Origin: Kocuria flava
GTDB taxonomy: Bacteria; Actinomycetota; Actinomycetes; Actinomycetales; Micrococcaceae
Assembly (NCBI RefSeq): GCF_001482365.1
Contig: NZ_CP013254.1
Span: 2,790,001 to 2,854,000 of the forward strand
Direction of reading: 5' to 3'
DNA length: 64,000 nucleotides
Each line of letters starts with the position of its first letter. Positions within the stretch are counted from its first letter, which is position 1. This document shows positions 24,215 to 32,310 of the stretch, piece by piece. The translations under genes were made by a program, and so were the position numbers. The notes beneath the pieces were generated by a model. It had not been told where the DNA came from, did not search any database, and saw only the letters and a list, made by a program, of their open reading frames with translations.

Positions 24215-24230
24215 CATCAGTACACTGATG
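24215..24230. promoter_or_regulatory. Palindrome over the yihY -10 element
   Basis: CATCAGTACACTGATG is an inverted repeat (CATCAGT and ACTGATG) and contains the hexamer TACACT (24221-24226). It could be a repressor site for the MarR protein encoded just upstream. CATCAGT also occurs at 15833-15839 near the other marR promoter. Confidence 0.5.
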
Positions 24231-24306
24231 CCTGAGAGTTCGCCCGCACATTCCCCCCGGCGGCGCCGGCCGCACCCGGCCCGCCGGCCGACCCGAAGGA
24301 CGACCG

Positions 24307-25422
24307 ATGAGCCAGGACACCGACCAGGACACCCGCGCCAAGGAGCGCACCGCACCGCACCCGGAGAGCGACCGCAAGCCCGACAGCATCACGGAGATCA
24401 GCAAGCCCTCGTGGGGGTACGTGCTCAAGCGCTCCGTCGCGGAGTTCTCGAAGGACGACTGCACCGACCTCGCGGCGTCGCTGACCTACTTCGCCGTCCT
24501 CTCCCTCTTCCCGGCGCTGCTCGCCCTCGTGTCCCTGCTGGGCGTCTTCGGCCAGGGCGAGGCGACCGCGCAGGCCATCACCGACTTCCTCGACCAGTAC
24601 GCCCCCGCCGAGCTGGTGACCCTCCTCGAGGGGCCGATCGCCAACCTCACCACGAGCACCGGCGCCGGGCTCGCACTGTTCACGGGCATCCTCGGTGCGC
24701 TGTGGACCGCCTCCGGCTACACGGGCGCCTTCGGTCGGGCCATGAACCGCATCTACGAGGTCGAGGAGGGCCGGCCGATCTGGAAGCTGCGGCCCATGAA
24801 CGTGCTCGTGACCCTGATGCTGGTCGTCATCGTCGCCCTGATCATGGTCATGGTCGTCGTCTCTGGCGACCTCGCCCGCATCGTCGGGGACCTCATCGGC
24901 CTCGGCAGCACCGCGGTGACCGTGTGGAACATCGCCAAGTGGCCCGTCGTCGTCGCCCTGGCCGTCGTGCTCATCGCCGTCCTGTACTACTTCACCCCCA
25001 ACGTCCGGCAGCCCAAGTTCCGCTGGATCAGCCTCGGCTCCATCATCGCGCTCGTCGTGATGGCCGTGGCCGGCCTCGGCTTCGCCTGGTACGTCAGCAA
25101 CTTCGCCTCCTACAACGCCACCTACGGCATCATCGGCTCGGTGATCGTGCTGCTGCTCGGGCTGTGGATCATGAACAACGTGCTGCTGCTCGGGGCCGAG
25201 ATCGACGCCGAGCTCGAGCGCGGCCGGGAGCTGCAGGGCGGGCTGCGCGCCGAGGAGTCCATCCAGCTGCCGCCGCGCGACACCCGCCAGATCGACAAGC
25301 TGGAGGAGAAGACCGAGAAGCTCGTCGACCAGGGCCGGAAGCTGCGCCTGCGCCACGAGCACCTGGACTACTCCGGCGGCGGGGACGACCACGACGACGC
25401 CCGGGCGGACCGCACCTCCTGA
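24307..25422 (+). CDS. YihY/BrkB family membrane protein
   Basis: A 371-residue protein of the YihY (formerly RNase BN/BrkB) family. A hydrophilic lead of about 45 residues is followed by the family core: DDCTDLAASLTYFAVLSLFPALLAL, then five further membrane spans ending WIMNNVLLLGAEIDAEL, and a charged, partly coiled tail. The family has six helices and an unproven transport role; it is not a nuclease. ATG 24307 is preceded by a GAAGGA ribosome site. The alpha/beta hydrolase gene starts 14 bases after its stop, so both are likely on one mRNA. Confidence 0.9.
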   Translation: MSQDTDQDTRAKERTAPHPESDRKPDSITEISKPSWGYVLKRSVAEFSKDDCTDLAASLTYFAVLSLFPALLALVSLLGVFGQGEATAQAITDFLDQYAPAELVTLLEGPIANLTTSTGAGLALFTGILGALWTASGYTGAFGRAMNRIYEVEEGRPIWKLRPMNVLVTLMLVVIVALIMVMVVVSGDLARIVGDLIGLGSTAVTVWNIAKWPVVVALAVVLIAVLYYFTPNVRQPKFRWISLGSIIALVVMAVAGLGFAWYVSNFASYNATYGIIGSVIVLLLGLWIMNNVLLLGAEIDAELERGRELQGGLRAEESIQLPPRDTRQIDKLEEKTEKLVDQGRKLRLRHEHLDYSGGGDDHDDARADRTS

Positions 25423-25436
25423 GCCCGGCGCCCCGC

Positions 25437-26234
25437 GTGGAGCTGCTCGAGCTCGGCGAGCGCGGCGGCGGCCGGCCCGTGGTCCTCGTCCACGGCCTCG
25501 CCGCCGCCGCGCGTGCGGGCTGGGCGCGCACCGGCTGGGTGCGGGAGCTGGAGCGGGCCGGCCTGCGGCCCCTGGGTCCCGACCTGCCCGGCCACGGCGC
25601 CGCCCCCGGCCCCGTCCCCGGCACCACGCGCTCGGGGCTCGTGGCCGAGCTGGTCCGCCTCGTGGAGCCGCTCGCCCGTGCGCAGGGCGCACCGGTGCCC
25701 CTCGCCGGCTACTCCCTGGGCGCCCAGCTCGCCTGGGCGGCCGCCGCCGCCTCCCCCGCGGTCGGCCCGCTCGTGCTCGGCGGCCTGGGCGTGCGCGACC
25801 GCCTGCCGGCGCTCGCCGGCGCGCTCCGGGCCCCGCCGCCCGGGCGGGGCGGACCCGTGGACGTCCCCGCGGCCGCCGGTCCCGGGCGTGCCGGCGGGCC
25901 GGCGCACGCCCCGGACTCCGCCGCCGCCCTGGCCGCTCTCCTGCTGCGCACGGCCCCCGACCCCTCCGCCGCCTCCCGGTGGGCCGCGCTGGCCGGGGCC
26001 GTGGCCGCCGAGCCCTTCGACCCGGCCGCCGCCGTGCCGCCGCAGCCGGCGCTGCTGCTGGCCGGCGGGGCCGACCCGTGGGCGGACCCGCAGGCCCTGG
26101 CACGGCTGCGCCGCACGAGCGGGGCCCCCACCGAGGTGCTCGTCGTGCCGGGGCGCGGGCACGTGGACGTCCTCACGGCCGGGGCGGCCCGCCGCGCGGC
26201 CGCGGCCTTCCTGTCCCGCGGCCCCGGCTGCTGA
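25437..26234 (+). CDS. Alpha/beta-fold hydrolase
   Basis: A 265-residue hydrolase with a full catalytic set: the oxyanion strand VVLVHG (15-20), nucleophile Ser93 in GYSLG, acid Asp213 in GGADPW and His242 in GRGHVD. The cap region (about 125-165) is short and Pro/Gly/Ala-rich. Substrate unknown; esterase or thioesterase activity is possible. GTG 25437 is chosen because the fold starts at once (VELLELG); no clear ribosome site is seen, which fits re-initiation after the upstream gene, whose stop is 14 bases away. Confidence 0.82.
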   Translation: MELLELGERGGGRPVVLVHGLAAAARAGWARTGWVRELERAGLRPLGPDLPGHGAAPGPVPGTTRSGLVAELVRLVEPLARAQGAPVPLAGYSLGAQLAWAAAAASPAVGPLVLGGLGVRDRLPALAGALRAPPPGRGGPVDVPAAAGPGRAGGPAHAPDSAAALAALLLRTAPDPSAASRWAALAGAVAAEPFDPAAAVPPQPALLLAGGADPWADPQALARLRRTSGAPTEVLVVPGRGHVDVLTAGAARRAAAAFLSRGPGC

Positions 26235-26290
26235 GCCCCGCCCGCCGCGCCGCCCGCCCGGCCGGGCCCGGGGCGCCCTGCGGGCATGCC

Positions 26291-26296
26291 TAGACT
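26291..26296 (+). promoter_or_regulatory. -10 element of the mycothiol dehydrogenase gene
   Basis: TAGACT; predicted start near 26303, leader of about 80 bases ending with GGAAGGGG before GTG 26383. Confidence 0.45.
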
Positions 26297-26382
26297 GGTC
26301 CCGGAGCCGGGCCCGAGGGCCGGGCACGGCCGCCGGCCCACCGGCGGCCGCCACCGAAGAAGCTCAACGGAAGGGGTTTCCC

Positions 26383-27513
26383 GTGCACGAGGTCAGAGCC
26401 GTCGTCGTGAAGGCGAAGAACGAACCGGCCGTGGTCGAGACGATCCTGGTCCCGGACCCGGGGCCCGGGGAGGCCCTGGTCGACGTCATCACCTGCGGGG
26501 TGTGCCAGACCGACCACCACTACCAGGTCGGGGCCGTGGGCGACGACTTCCCGTTCCTGCTCGGCCACGAGGCCACCGGGGTCGTCTCCGCCGTCGGCGA
26601 GGGGGTGACCGGCCTCGCCCCCGGCGACACCGTGATCCTGAACTGGCGGGCGGTGTGCGGGCAGTGCCGGGCCTGCCGCAAGGGCGAGCCCTGGTACTGC
26701 TTCGACACCCACAATGCCACCCAGAAGATGACCCTCGAGGACGGCACCGAGCTGACCCCCGCCCTGGGCATCGGCGCCTTCGCCGAGAAGACCCTGGTGG
26801 CCGCCGGGCAGTGCACGAAGATCGAGGCCGAGCTGGCCCCGGAGCAGTACGCGGCCGTGGGCCTGCTCGGCTGCGGGGTCATGGCCGGCATCGGCGCGGT
26901 CCTCAACACCGGGGCCCTCCAGCGCGGGGAGTCCGTGGCCGTGATCGGCTGCGGCGGGGTCGGTGCGGCAGCGATCGCCGGGGCCGCCCTGGCCGGGGCC
27001 ACCACGATCGTCGCCGTGGACCTCGACGACGACAAGCTCGCCACCGCCCGGCGGTTCGGCGCCACCCACACCGTCAACTCGAAGGACACCGACCCGGTGG
27101 CCGCGATCCGCGAGCTCACCGGCGGGCACGGCGCCGACGTCGTGGTCGACGCGGTGGGGATCGCCCCCACCTTCGCCCAGGCCTTCGAGGCCCGCGACCT
27201 GGCCGGGCGCCTGGTCCTGGTCGGGGTCCCCGCCCCGGGCACCACCTGGGAGGCCCCGCTGGACCAGGTCTTCGGCCACGGCGGGGCCATCAAGTCCGCC
27301 TGGTACGGCGACACCCTGCCCTCGCGGGACTTCCCCATGCTCGTGGACCAGTACCGGCTGGGCCGGCTGGACCTCGACGGCTTCGTCACCGAGCGGATCG
27401 GGCTCGAGGACGTCGAGCCCGCCTTCGCGAAGATGCTCGCCGGGAAGGTCCTGCGCTCCGTCGTCGAGATCGCCCCCGCCCCCGGCGCCGCGTCCACGGG
27501 GGCCGCCCGATGA
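26383..27513 (+). CDS. mscR: S-(hydroxymethyl)mycothiol dehydrogenase / nitrosomycothiol reductase
   Basis: A 376-residue zinc alcohol dehydrogenase. Catalytic zinc ligands are in ITCGVCQTDHH and GHE (His62), the structural zinc is held by Cys92, 95, 98 and 106, and the nucleotide site is IGCGGVGAAAI. The long, close match to the actinobacterial MscR pattern (NWRAVCGQCRACRKGEPWYC) supports a role in oxidising the formaldehyde-mycothiol adduct with NAD+ and in reducing S-nitrosomycothiol. This implies a mycothiol-producing host. GTG 26383 follows GGAAGGGG. Its stop overlaps the ATG of the next gene (ATGA), so the pair is translated together. Confidence 0.93.
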   Translation: MHEVRAVVVKAKNEPAVVETILVPDPGPGEALVDVITCGVCQTDHHYQVGAVGDDFPFLLGHEATGVVSAVGEGVTGLAPGDTVILNWRAVCGQCRACRKGEPWYCFDTHNATQKMTLEDGTELTPALGIGAFAEKTLVAAGQCTKIEAELAPEQYAAVGLLGCGVMAGIGAVLNTGALQRGESVAVIGCGGVGAAAIAGAALAGATTIVAVDLDDDKLATARRFGATHTVNSKDTDPVAAIRELTGGHGADVVVDAVGIAPTFAQAFEARDLAGRLVLVGVPAPGTTWEAPLDQVFGHGGAIKSAWYGDTLPSRDFPMLVDQYRLGRLDLDGFVTERIGLEDVEPAFAKMLAGKVLRSVVEIAPAPGAASTGAAR

Positions 27514-28181
27514 GCGCCGAGCCGCTGCGCGGCGGCGACGGCGGGCGGGTGCGCGTGGAGCACCTGGTCACCTCCGGGACGTTCTCCCTGGACGGGGGCA
27601 CCTGGGAGGTCGACAACAACGTCTGGCTGATCGGCGACGACGAGCAGGTCGTGGTCGTCGACCCCGCCCACGACCCGGCCGCGGTCGTGGAGGCCGTGGG
27701 CGGGCGGGAGGTCACCGCGATCCTGCTCACCCACGCCCACGACGACCACATCCGCGCCGTGCGCGAGGTCGCCGGCCAGGTCGGCGCCCCGGTGCACCTG
27801 CACCCGGCCGACACCGTGCTGTGGCAGCAGGTCTACCCCGAGACCGGCTTCGACCGCGAGCTCGCCGACGGGCAGCGGATCCGGGCCGCCGGCACGGCCC
27901 TGACCGTGCTGCACACCCCCGGCCACTCCCCCGGCTCGGTGTGCTTCTGGGCCGCGGACCTGGGCGAGCACGGGATCCTGTTCTCCGGGGACACCCTCTT
28001 CGCCGGCGGGCCCGGGGCCACGGGCCGGTCCTACAGCGACTTCCCCACGATCATCGACTCGATCCGGGACAGGCTGCTGGTGCTGCCCGAGGGCGCCGAG
28101 GTGCTCACGGGCCACGGGGAGACCACCACGATCGGGGCCGAGGCCCCGCACCTGCAGGAGTGGATCGACCGCGGCCACTGA
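27510..28181 (+). CDS. Metallo-beta-lactamase-fold hydrolase of the mycothiol formaldehyde pathway
   Basis: A 223-residue glyoxalase-II-like hydrolase. The HxHxDH zinc motif is HAHDDH at 75-80, with further ligands in HTPGHSPGSVC, the FSGDTLF aspartate and the GHGETT histidine. The ATG overlaps the mscR stop codon. From this pairing, which recurs in actinobacteria, I infer that it hydrolyses S-formylmycothiol (the MscR product) to formate and mycothiol, completing formaldehyde detoxification. The fold is certain and the substrate is inferred. The gene ends before a hairpin shared with the convergent MFS gene. Confidence 0.88.
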   Translation: MSAEPLRGGDGGRVRVEHLVTSGTFSLDGGTWEVDNNVWLIGDDEQVVVVDPAHDPAAVVEAVGGREVTAILLTHAHDDHIRAVREVAGQVGAPVHLHPADTVLWQQVYPETGFDRELADGQRIRAAGTALTVLHTPGHSPGSVCFWAADLGEHGILFSGDTLFAGGPGATGRSYSDFPTIIDSIRDRLLVLPEGAEVLTGHGETTTIGAEAPHLQEWIDRGH

Positions 28182-28199
28182 GCCGCCGGCACCACCGCG

Positions 28200-28248
28200 G
28201 CGACGCCCCCGAGGGAGCCGGCCCACCCGGTCGCCTCGGGGGCGTCGC
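28200..28248. terminator. Bidirectional terminator
   Basis: GCGACGCCCCCGAGG and its perfect complement (15 bases each) around a 19-base loop, between two convergent genes. Confidence 0.65.
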
Positions 28249-28278
28249 CGTGTCCCGCGCGCTGCCGGCCGGGTCCGG

Positions 28279-29577
28279 TCAGCGCCCCGCCCCGGGGGCG
28301 GTGCGCTGCCACCGGTGCACGTAGCGCAGGGCGGCGGCGAGCACGACCGAGGCGGAGAGCACGGGCCACAGGGCGGCCGTGCGGTAGCCCCACTGCTCCC
28401 CCGACCAGGCCGAGAGCACGAGTCCGGCGGCGATCCCCACGCTCATCGCCGAGGTCGTCACCGTCGTGAGCACCGTGGCCCGCGGCCGCTGCGCGGCCTG
28501 GTCCGCGATGCCGTGGACGGCCACGAGGACGGGGCCGACCGTCGGCCCCACCAGGGCGAGCACGAGCACCATCCCGGCGGCGTCGTCCGGGACGGAGAGC
28601 AGCATCGCGGCCAGCACGGAGGCCGCGGCGGTGACCACCCACCGGTTGCGCAGCCGTCCCGCGCCCACCGGCGCGGAGGCCAGCACGGCCGCCGCCGCCG
28701 AGGTCAGCCCCGCGACCGCGTACAGCCAGCTCACGGACACGACGGCGTCCACCGAGGACGCGAAGACGACGACGGCGCCCAGCACCGACCCCACCAGCGC
28801 GCCCAGGCCCACCGCCCCCACGACGGGCAGCAGCCGCAGCTCGCTCTGCCGGCGGCGGCGCTGCCGCGCGGCGTGCGTCGGTGCGGGCGGGGTGCCCGGG
28901 GCCCACGGGACCAGGACGGGCGGCAGCCGCGCGGAGGGGTGCAGCAGCAGCACCGCGACGGAGACCACGGTGAGCGCCGCGGCCACGGCCAGCACCGCGG
29001 CCGGGCCCAGGCGCTCCGCGAGCAGCCCCGCGAGCCCGGCGGCCAGGACCGTGCCCACGGCGTCCATCACGCTCTCGTGCCGCTGGGATGGCTCCAGCAG
29101 GTCCCCCCGGTCGGAGCCCGCCAGGAGGGACTGCCAGCGCAACCGGCACACCACCCCCATCTGGGGCAGCACGAAGCCGGTGAGCAGGCACGCCGGGAGG
29201 AGCGCGGCCGGCTCCGCGCCCTGGGCGGCCAGCACGCGCAGCAGCCACCAGACCGCGAGGGGGTTGAACACCCCGACCAGCAGCAGCCCGGGCCAGCGCC
29301 GCCGCGAGGTCGCCGCCGCCCCCATGGCCAGCCCGCACAGGGCCGAGCCGACCGTCACGGCCGCGGCGCACAGCGCGCCCAGCGCCGGGGATCCGGAGGC
29401 CAGCGCGACCGTGGTGAGCACGCCCAGCGGGACCATGGTCTGGGGCAGGCGCACGAGCAGGGTCAGCACCGGGTACAGGGCGCCGCCGGCAGCGGCCAGC
29501 CGCCGGGAGTCGGCGAGCGGGCCGCGGGCGGCGGTGGAGAGCCGCCCGAGCAGCTGGGGCGCGGACGTGCTGGGCAC
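28279..29577 (-). CDS. MFS-type membrane transporter
   Basis: A 432-residue protein with about eleven to twelve hydrophobic helices and a basic central loop (ARQRRRRQSELR near residue 240), the general plan of the major facilitator superfamily. The first half has LPQTMVPLGVLTTVALASGSPALGALCAAA, typical of the 'MFS transporter' proteins of Micrococcaceae. GTG 29577 is chosen because GGAGGAGG lies three to eleven bases upstream; the frame continues upstream only into promoter DNA (TACCCT at 29625-29620). No substrate motif is seen, and there is no partner gene nearby. Confidence 0.78.
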   Translation of the reverse strand: MPSTSAPQLLGRLSTAARGPLADSRRLAAAGGALYPVLTLLVRLPQTMVPLGVLTTVALASGSPALGALCAAAVTVGSALCGLAMGAAATSRRRWPGLLLVGVFNPLAVWWLLRVLAAQGAEPAALLPACLLTGFVLPQMGVVCRLRWQSLLAGSDRGDLLEPSQRHESVMDAVGTVLAAGLAGLLAERLGPAAVLAVAAALTVVSVAVLLLHPSARLPPVLVPWAPGTPPAPTHAARQRRRRQSELRLLPVVGAVGLGALVGSVLGAVVVFASSVDAVVSVSWLYAVAGLTSAAAAVLASAPVGAGRLRNRWVVTAAASVLAAMLLSVPDDAAGMVLVLALVGPTVGPVLVAVHGIADQAAQRPRATVLTTVTTSAMSVGIAAGLVLSAWSGEQWGYRTAALWPVLSASVVLAAALRYVHRWQRTAPGAGR

Positions 29578-29619
29578 GGGCCTCCTCCGGGTCCTCGGGT
29601 GGGGTGGGACGCGGTACCC

Positions 29620-29625
29620 AGGGTA
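29620..29625 (-). promoter_or_regulatory. -10 element of the MFS gene
   Basis: TACCCT on the minus strand; a short leader of about 35 bases then carries the GGAGGAGG ribosome site. Confidence 0.4.
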
Positions 29626-29717
29626 GACCGCGCCGGCGGCCGGGCCCGTCACGATGCGACGCACGGGCGGGCGGGGGGGTGCGGCGCCCGCCCGGCGCCG
29701 TTCCCGCGGGCGCGGCC

Positions 29718-29723
29718 TAGACT
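29718..29723 (+). promoter_or_regulatory. -10 hexamer, leaderless promoter (ADP-ribosylglycohydrolase-like gene)
   Basis: TAGACT, six bases (GACGGC) and then ATG 29730. Confidence 0.65.
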
Positions 29724-29729
29724 GACGGC

Positions 29730-30788
29730 ATGTCCGCACCTCTGCTGCAGCCCGACGCCGGCCCGGACCCGCTGGACCCCGGCTACGCCGACTCCGTGCG
29801 CGCCGCCCTGCTCGGCGGAGCCCTCGGCGACGCCCTCGGCGCCGCGGTCCGCCCGGCGGCCCCCGCCGGGAGCGCCGACGACGCCGGGCAGCTGCGGATC
29901 TCCTCCACCACCCAGCTGACCCTGGGCACCCTCGACGGCCTGCTGGAGGTGCTCGAGTGGGCCGCCGACGGCCTCGCGGCCGACGGCACGGCCTGCCTGT
30001 GGCTGTCCTACCTGCGCTGGCTGCGCGGCCAGGACGGGGCCCTTCCCGCCGAGGCACCGCAGCCGCCGGCCCGGCCCCTCGAGGACCACCCGGTGCTCCT
30101 GGAGCGCCGGGACACGGGCACCACGGCCCTGGCCGCGCTGCGCACGGGGCGGATGGGCGAGGTGCGCCGACCCGTGCTGCCCGGGTCCGGGGACGCGGGC
30201 AGCGTGCCCCGCTCGGCGCCGCTCGGGCTGCTGCCCCACGTGGGGTGGCGCACGCTGGCGCAGCTGGCCGTCGACGGCGCCGCGCTCACCCACGGCGAGG
30301 CGGAGGAGCAGTCCGCGGCCGCCGTCCACGCGTTCGCGGTCCAGGCCGCCGTGCGCGCCCGGCAGGAGGGCCTCGCCCACCCGGTCGCCGCCGCGGTGGA
30401 GGCCGCCCGGGCGACGGCCGGGCACCTGACCCGCCCGGCGGGCACGACCCGCCGCCTGCTCGGCGAGGCGGTGGCCGCCGGGGCGGCCGGTTCCCCGCCC
30501 GGGGACGGCGACGCGGCCCCGGCCGTGCTGGCGGCGGGGCTGCGGGCGGCCCTGGACGCGGAGCGGCGGGCGGACGGCCCGCAGGACGCGTGGCGCCGGG
30601 CCGTGGCCGCCGCGTCGCGCACCGGCGTCCCGTCCGCGGCGGGCGCGGTGGCCGGGACGGTCCTCGCGGCCGCGCACGGCACGGCCGCGCTGCCCCCGGA
30701 CCTGCTCGCGCGGCTCGACGCCCGGGAGGCCGTCGAGGACCTCGCCGGACGCTGGCTCAGGACCGTGGGAGCGGCTCCAGACGCCTGA
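29730..30788 (+). CDS. ADP-ribosylglycohydrolase (DraG) fold protein with degenerate metal site
   Basis: A 352-residue, nearly all-helical protein. The N-terminal VRAALLGGALGDALGAAV is the classic opening of DraG/ARH proteins, and RSAPLGLLPH (161-170) and THGEAEEQSAAAV match the middle of the family. The two places that hold the magnesium ligands are changed: TDDTQ is replaced by SSTTQ (58-62), and the C-terminal DxD before the AG-x-x-A-G helix becomes RTGVPSAAGAVAG (297-309), with no Asp. It therefore probably cannot remove ADP-ribose and may bind or sense it instead. A leaderless promoter precedes it. Its 3' end overlaps the convergent exonuclease gene by 32 bases. Confidence 0.72.
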   Translation: MSAPLLQPDAGPDPLDPGYADSVRAALLGGALGDALGAAVRPAAPAGSADDAGQLRISSTTQLTLGTLDGLLEVLEWAADGLAADGTACLWLSYLRWLRGQDGALPAEAPQPPARPLEDHPVLLERRDTGTTALAALRTGRMGEVRRPVLPGSGDAGSVPRSAPLGLLPHVGWRTLAQLAVDGAALTHGEAEEQSAAAVHAFAVQAAVRARQEGLAHPVAAAVEAARATAGHLTRPAGTTRRLLGEAVAAGAAGSPPGDGDAAPAVLAAGLRAALDAERRADGPQDAWRRAVAAASRTGVPSAAGAVAGTVLAAAHGTAALPPDLLARLDAREAVEDLAGRWLRTVGAAPDA

Positions 30789-31398
30789 CGGCCAGCCCGG
30801 CCCCCGACAGCGCCTCGGGCACCGTGACCGCCCCGGCCCGGCGGACCAGGTCCACGACGACCCCCGCGCAGGCCCGGGCGTCCTCGAGGGCGTCGTGGTG
30901 ACGGCCCAGCGGGACCCCCGCGGCCTCGGCCGCCCGGGGCAGGGCGTAGGAGGCCAGCTCGTAGCCCCGCCGGGCCAGGGCCAGGCTGCACGCGTAGGAC
31001 AGCGGCGCGTGCGGGGTGCCCGTCTCGGCGCACGCGGCGCGGATCACGCCCATGTCGAAGCGGGCGTTGTGCGCCACGAGCAGCTCCGCCGGGTCCTCCG
31101 CGAGGATCCACGCCTCGATCCGCGGCCACAGCTGCTCGAAGCGGGGGTGCCCGGCGACGGTGCGGGCGGTGATCCCGTGCACGCGCACGTTGCCGGGGTC
31201 GAACCCGTCGCGGGTCCGGGGCGGGCGCATGTACGCGGAGCGCTCCTCGACGACGACGCCGTCGCGCACCCGGACCAGGCCCACCGCGCACGGGGAGCCG
31301 GGGAACCGGTTGGCGGTCTCGAAGTCGATCGCGGTGAAGGACGGTCCGCCCGCGGTGCGGGCGGTCGCGGCGGCGGGGGCGGTCGTGGGGGAAGGCAC
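30757..31398 (-). CDS. DEDDh 3'-5' exonuclease (DnaQ-like)
   Basis: A 213-residue single-domain exonuclease of the DNA polymerase III epsilon superfamily. ExoI is AIDFETAN (Asp25, Glu27), ExoII is AHNARFDMGV, and ExoIII is HHDALEDARA with the general-base His. It should trim single-stranded DNA or RNA in the cytoplasm, but there is no polymerase, BRCT or UvrC-like domain to define a pathway. GTG 31398 has TAGGCT six bases upstream and no ribosome site. It shares 32 bases with the convergent DraG-like gene. Confidence 0.88.
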   Translation of the reverse strand: MPSPTTAPAAATARTAGGPSFTAIDFETANRFPGSPCAVGLVRVRDGVVVEERSAYMRPPRTRDGFDPGNVRVHGITARTVAGHPRFEQLWPRIEAWILAEDPAELLVAHNARFDMGVIRAACAETGTPHAPLSYACSLALARRGYELASYALPRAAEAAGVPLGRHHDALEDARACAGVVVDLVRRAGAVTVPEALSGAGLAVRRLEPLPRS

Positions 31399-31404
31399 CG
31401 CACC

Positions 31405-31410
31405 AGCCTA
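31405..31410 (-). promoter_or_regulatory. -10 hexamer, leaderless promoter (exonuclease)
   Basis: TAGGCT on the minus strand, six bases (GGTGCG) and then GTG 31398. Confidence 0.6.
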
Positions 31411-31421
31411 CTGGGCCGGCC

Positions 31422-32288
31422 TCAGGCGGAGGGCACGCGCAGGTTCGCCTCGATCCAGTCGTCGGCCCGGGCCACGGCCTGGTTGACCTGGGCGGTGTCG
31501 AGGTCGTGGTGCAGGGCGTAGGCGACCGCCTGCAGCGGGAAGGTGCGGGCGTGCAGGCGCGCGCGCTCGTAGACGCCCTCGGACACGGCCCCGCGCAGGG
31601 CGTCCCACCCGTACCACAGCCCCAGCGAGGCGGCGTCGTGGGCCGGGTCGTAGAGGCACGCGTGGTCCCAGTCGATCACGCCCGTCAGCTGCGCCCCGTC
31701 CCAGAGCATGTTGTGGCCCATGAGGTCCCCGTGCACCAGCGTGGGGGCCACGGTGGGCAGGGCGGCCAGCTCGGCGACGGCGTGCCGGGCCGCGTCCCGG
31801 TTGCGGGGCAGCAGCCGCGGGATCACCTCGTCCAGGAGCACGTGCCGGCGCCGGTGCCCGCCCCAGTGCTGGCCGGGACGGTCGAGGTGGCGGGCGAAGC
31901 CGGAGGCGTCGACCCCGGCGAGCTCGGTGAGCACCCGGTGCAGGACGGCCGGGTCCACGTGCCCGGGCGGGTGGGGCACCCCGGGCACCCAGGTCAGGCC
32001 CACGCCGGTGTACCCGTCGGAGCGCACCACCCCGGTGAGCGGGCGGGGCGTGGCGAACGAGAACCGCGGCAGGCGCCGCAGCACCTCGGTGCGCCGCTCG
32101 ACGTGGGCGCACGAGGTGGGGTTCTTGGCGATCCGCACCGAGATCACGTGCCCGACGTTGACGACCACGTGGGCGGAGCCGCCCGCGTGCACCTCCCAGT
32201 CCCCGCGGTCGGCGGTGATCCCCGCCTCCGCCAGGACGGCCTCGACCGCTCGGGCGAACGGCAGGTGCTGGAGGGAGGACCAGGGCAT
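31422..32288 (-). CDS. APH-fold phosphotransferase (macrolide phosphotransferase-like)
   Basis: A 288-residue protein-kinase-like small-molecule phosphotransferase. The catalytic loop is LVHGDLMGHNML (Asp188), and the metal-binding aspartate is in GVIDWDHA. The N-terminal lobe GGSAHVVVNVGHVISVRIAK carries the ATP-binding lysine. The arrangement recalls Mph macrolide 2'-phosphotransferases, but similar proteins act on other substrates, so resistance is not proven. ATG 32288 lies 22 bases after rdgB, with only a weak ribosome site, and the gene is last in the rph-rdgB run. It is an addition relative to the mycobacterial gene order. Confidence 0.8.
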   Translation of the reverse strand: MPWSSLQHLPFARAVEAVLAEAGITADRGDWEVHAGGSAHVVVNVGHVISVRIAKNPTSCAHVERRTEVLRRLPRFSFATPRPLTGVVRSDGYTGVGLTWVPGVPHPPGHVDPAVLHRVLTELAGVDASGFARHLDRPGQHWGGHRRRHVLLDEVIPRLLPRNRDAARHAVAELAALPTVAPTLVHGDLMGHNMLWDGAQLTGVIDWDHACLYDPAHDAASLGLWYGWDALRGAVSEGVYERARLHARTFPLQAVAYALHHDLDTAQVNQAVARADDWIEANLRVPSA

Positions 32289-32310
32289 CGGGATCGTCTC
32301 GGCTCGGGGC

